Positions 6,379 through 8,045 of a stretch of DNA of 8,045 bases are shown one piece after another. The DNA is from Flavobacteriales bacterium (lineage in GTDB: Bacteria; Bacteroidota; Bacteroidia; Flavobacteriales; UBA7430): assembly GCA_002685115.1 (NCBI GenBank), contig NYWQ01000071.1, positions 6,514-14,558 of the forward strand. The letters are read 5' to 3'. The notes under the pieces are model-generated. The model was not told the origin of the DNA. It was given only the letters and a program-made list of their open reading frames with translations, and did not search any database. Made by a program: the position numbers and the translations under genes. How positions within the stretch are numbered: position 1 is the first letter of the stretch; each line of letters starts with the position of its first letter.

Positions 6379-6918
6379 TTATTGATTTTCTAAATGAATT
6401 AAGGCGAATACGGCATAGTTTACCATATCGTAATAATTGGCATCAATACCTTCACTCACTACTGTTTTTCCTTTGTTGTCTTCTATTTGCTTAACACGTA
6501 ATAATTTTTGCAAAATTAAATCGGTTAAAGAACTTACTCTCATCTCTCTCCAAGCTTCGCCATAATCATGATTTTTGGCTTCCATTAATTCTTTAGACTC
6601 TTTCGCAAAATGCATGTAAGATTCTAAGGCTTGAGCTACATTTAGGTCGGGTTGCTCAGCAACGCCCTTATCAAGTTGAATAAGAGCAATGATCGAATAA
6701 TTTAAAATACCAATGAATTCAGCATACACTCCCTCATCAACGCGCTGTATACCATTATTTTCAATACTTCTTATGCGCTGTGCTTTTATAAAAATTTGAT
6801 CGGTAAGCGATGGCAATCGAAGAATTCGCCAAGCACTTCCATAGTCTTTCATTTTCTTTTCGAAAAGTTCAGAACATGTTTTAATGACTTGATCGTATTG
6901 TTGAGAGGTTTTACTCAT
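6379..6918 (-). CDS. DUF1599 protein (nucleotide modification associated domain 1), two tandem copies
   Basis: This 179-residue soluble protein is made of two copies of the DUF1599 domain, at about residues 14-83 and 103-177. Matching landmarks sit exactly 93 residues apart: DYGSAWR (25-31) with DYGEAWR (118-124), and SLTD (37-40) with SLTD (130-133). Each copy continues with a RI/RVK stretch, a run ending in EG (62-63 and 156-157), and a helix with LNYSIIALI or VNYAVFALI. The family has been predicted to act in nucleotide or base modification from its neighbours in phage and mobile contexts; no activity is known to me for the chromosomal bacteroidete form. The conserved charged and aromatic residues suggest an all-helical enzyme or ligand-binding fold. 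It is the first gene of a three-gene unit and is divergent from folP, which is a weak hint of a link to folate-dependent nucleotide metabolism. No exact promoter box on the minus strand was found in the 80-base gap upstream. Confidence 0.88.
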   Translation of the reverse strand: MSKTSQQYDQVIKTCSELFEKKMKDYGSAWRILRLPSLTDQIFIKAQRIRSIENNGIQRVDEGVYAEFIGILNYSIIALIQLDKGVAEQPDLNVAQALESYMHFAKESKELMEAKNHDYGEAWREMRVSSLTDLILQKLLRVKQIEDNKGKTVVSEGIDANYYDMVNYAVFALIHLENQ

Positions 6919-6923
6919 CTGAA

Positions 6924-6955
6924 TTGAATGTAAAGAATAATATTTTTTACTTTTG
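6924..6955 (+). promoter_or_regulatory. Probable Bacteroidota-type promoter for folP-cdaA
   Basis: TTG at 6924-6926, a 21-base spacer and TACTTTTG at 6948-6955 match the consensus TTG-N(17-23)-TAnnTTTG. It lies 43 bases before the folP start codon, giving a leader of roughly 35 bases. The 80-base gap must also hold the promoter of the divergent DUF1599 unit, so the two promoters are likely to overlap or influence each other. Confidence 0.5.
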
Positions 6956-6998
6956 ATGCTAATTTAATCGTTTCTTTATTGAAACAAAAATTTATTCT

Positions 6999-7829
6999 TT
7001 GAAAAGAACCATCAATTGCAAAGGGCGTTTAATTGATTTGAGTAAACCCAAGGTAATGGGCATAATAAACTGTACCCCCGATTCTTTTTTTGCGGGAAGT
7101 AGAACATCAAATTCAAAAGAACTCGTTGCAAAAACAGCTTTAATGCTTGATGAAGGAGCAACGTTTATAGATATAGGTGCCTATTCATCTCGACCAGGAG
7201 CTCCATTTGTTTCTCAAGAAGAGGAACTACGTCGATTGGTTCCTACCATAGAATTACTGGTTAAAGAGTTTCCAGAACTTTTAATTTCAGTTGATACTTT
7301 TCGTGCAGATGTCGCATCAAAAGCTGTAGATATAGGCGCCTGTATGGTAAATGATATCTCGGGAGGAAATTTAGACCCAAATATGTTCTCTGTTGTGACA
7401 AAAACACAAGTACCCTATATTTTAATGCACATGCGTGGCACGCCCAAAACTATGGCTTCACTTAATACATACACTAATTTAATACTCGATATACTAAGTG
7501 AATTACAAGTAAAAATAAAGTGCTTAAACGAATTGGGCTTAAACGATTTAATTATTGATCCTGGTTTGGGTTTTGCAAAAGACCTGGAGCAAAATTATAA
7601 AATTGTAAAGCATTTAAAATCTTTTGAATGTTTGGAGCATCCATTACTTATTGGTGCATCGCGCAAGTCTATGGTCTATAAGTTATTAAAAACAACTGCA
7701 GCGCAAGCACTTAATGGAAGTACCGTGATACATACCGCTAGTTTACTAAATGGAGCTTCTATACTAAGAGTACATGACGTAAAAGCTGCGGTAGAAGCGG
7801 TAAAAATTACTAACTTGTTAAAAAATTAA
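6999..7829 (+). CDS. folP: Dihydropteroate synthase
   Basis: This is a complete 276-residue cytoplasmic TIM-barrel enzyme. It joins 6-hydroxymethyl-dihydropterin pyrophosphate to p-aminobenzoate, giving dihydropteroate for folate synthesis; it is the sulfonamide target. Family landmarks are all present: MGIINCTPDSF (20-30, with Asn24), DIGAYSSRPGA (58-68), SVDTF (97-101, Asp99), NDISGG (118-123), MHMRGTP (143-149), DPGLGF (187-192, Asp187), GASRKS (219-224, Lys223) and RVHDV (257-261, Arg257 and His259). These correspond to the pterin, phosphate and pABA site residues of the E. coli enzyme. The length is normal. The start is TTG at 6999: an in-frame TAA lies at 6960-6962, there is no ATG between, and the first in-frame ATG is Met20 inside the core motif, too late to be used. 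An ATT start slightly upstream cannot be excluded. cdaA follows after 7 bases. Confidence 0.96.
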   Translation: MKRTINCKGRLIDLSKPKVMGIINCTPDSFFAGSRTSNSKELVAKTALMLDEGATFIDIGAYSSRPGAPFVSQEEELRRLVPTIELLVKEFPELLISVDTFRADVASKAVDIGACMVNDISGGNLDPNMFSVVTKTQVPYILMHMRGTPKTMASLNTYTNLILDILSELQVKIKCLNELGLNDLIIDPGLGFAKDLEQNYKIVKHLKSFECLEHPLLIGASRKSMVYKLLKTTAAQALNGSTVIHTASLLNGASILRVHDVKAAVEAVKITNLLKN

Positions 7830-7836
7830 AACGCTT

Positions 7837-8045
7837 TTGGGATTTTTAGATTTTAACCTGCTCGATTTACTAGATATATTTTTAGTAAGTACCCTACTCT
7901 ACCAGCTATTCAAGCTGGTAAGAGGTACCGTTGCCATAAAAATATTTATAGGTTTGGCATTAACTTATTTGTTTTGGAAACTTGTAGGAGCATTACAAAT
8001 GGAGGTTTTAAGTGAGATATTAGGTCAATTTATTGGGGTTGGTGT
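7837..8045 (+). CDS. cdaA: CdaA-type diadenylate cyclase, N-terminal part (cut by window edge)
   Basis: The first 69 residues of a membrane-bound diadenylate cyclase are present; the DisA_N catalytic domain, which makes c-di-AMP from two ATP, lies beyond the right edge. The visible part matches the CdaA membrane region: a first helix at about 8-25 (LLDLLDIFLVSTLLYQLF), the conserved LVRGTVAIK segment (27-35), a second helix at about 36-53, and the start of a third region ending near GQFIGVGV. The start is TTG at 7837. The frame opens after TAA at 7819-7821 and has no ATG before Met55, which falls inside the membrane region, so TTG is the best choice; ATT at 7825 is the alternative. With 7 bases to the folP stop and no promoter or terminator between them, the two genes are probably co-transcribed. 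CdaR and GlmM, its partners in Firmicutes, are not seen here. Confidence 0.88.
   Translation, partial: MGFLDFNLLDLLDIFLVSTLLYQLFKLVRGTVAIKIFIGLALTYLFWKLVGALQMEVLSEILGQFIGVG

Noticed and set aside
6993..7001. TATTCTTTG considered as a -7 promoter box for folP
   Set aside because: It has three bases rather than two between TA and TTTG and overlaps the start codon itself.
1..8045. Search for a defence system, mobile element or CRISPR array
   Set aside because: No transposase, integrase, nuclease, repeat-spacer pattern or toxin-antitoxin pair was found. All but one of the genes have housekeeping or common-family identities.

Overview
The window looks like chromosomal DNA from a member of the Bacteroidota, most likely a flavobacterium. 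The evidence is low GC content, A/T-rich intergenic DNA, promoters of the TTG-N(17-23)-TAnnTTTG type, and a bacillithiol-type deacetylase (BshB1). A domain resembling a type IX secretion C-terminal sorting domain and a MauE/DoxX-plus-thioredoxin-fold membrane protein of the BT_3928 kind point the same way. Everything left of about 6918 is on the minus strand and everything right of about 6999 is on the plus strand. The 80-base gap 6919-6998 is therefore a divergent promoter region.

Plus strand (6999 to the right edge): folP (dihydropteroate synthase, folate synthesis) is followed after 7 bases by the start of cdaA (membrane diadenylate cyclase, c-di-AMP synthesis), which is cut by the window edge. 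The two genes look like one transcript.

Minus strand, in reading order from 6918 leftward: first comes a tight three-gene unit with 1-base gaps. It holds a duplicated DUF1599 (nucleotide-modification-associated domain 1) protein, a BT_3928-type membrane protein with a MauE/DoxX half and a periplasmic thioredoxin-like half, and a lone OppB/DppB-type ABC permease. Next is a small orphan with two N-terminal membrane helices and a C-terminal T9SS-sorting-domain-like module. Then comes a GT90 (LpsA/CAP10-like) glycosyltransferase. Last is a pair overlapping by 8 bases: ettA (ABC-F translation factor) and bshB1, which is cut by the left edge.

Most of the window is housekeeping. The most unusual object is the 130-residue protein at 3551-3943: its predicted topology would place a sorting-domain-like fold in the cytoplasm. 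Other points worth checking are three TTG-started genes, an orphan permease embedded in a conserved-looking cluster, a 9-A tract near the start of the glycosyltransferase gene, and a good promoter match that would give ettA a leader of about 200 bases. No tRNA, rRNA, CRISPR array, insertion sequence or convincing intrinsic terminator was seen. No gene-free stretch exceeds 300 bases; the longest are 2146-2394 and 3346-3550.
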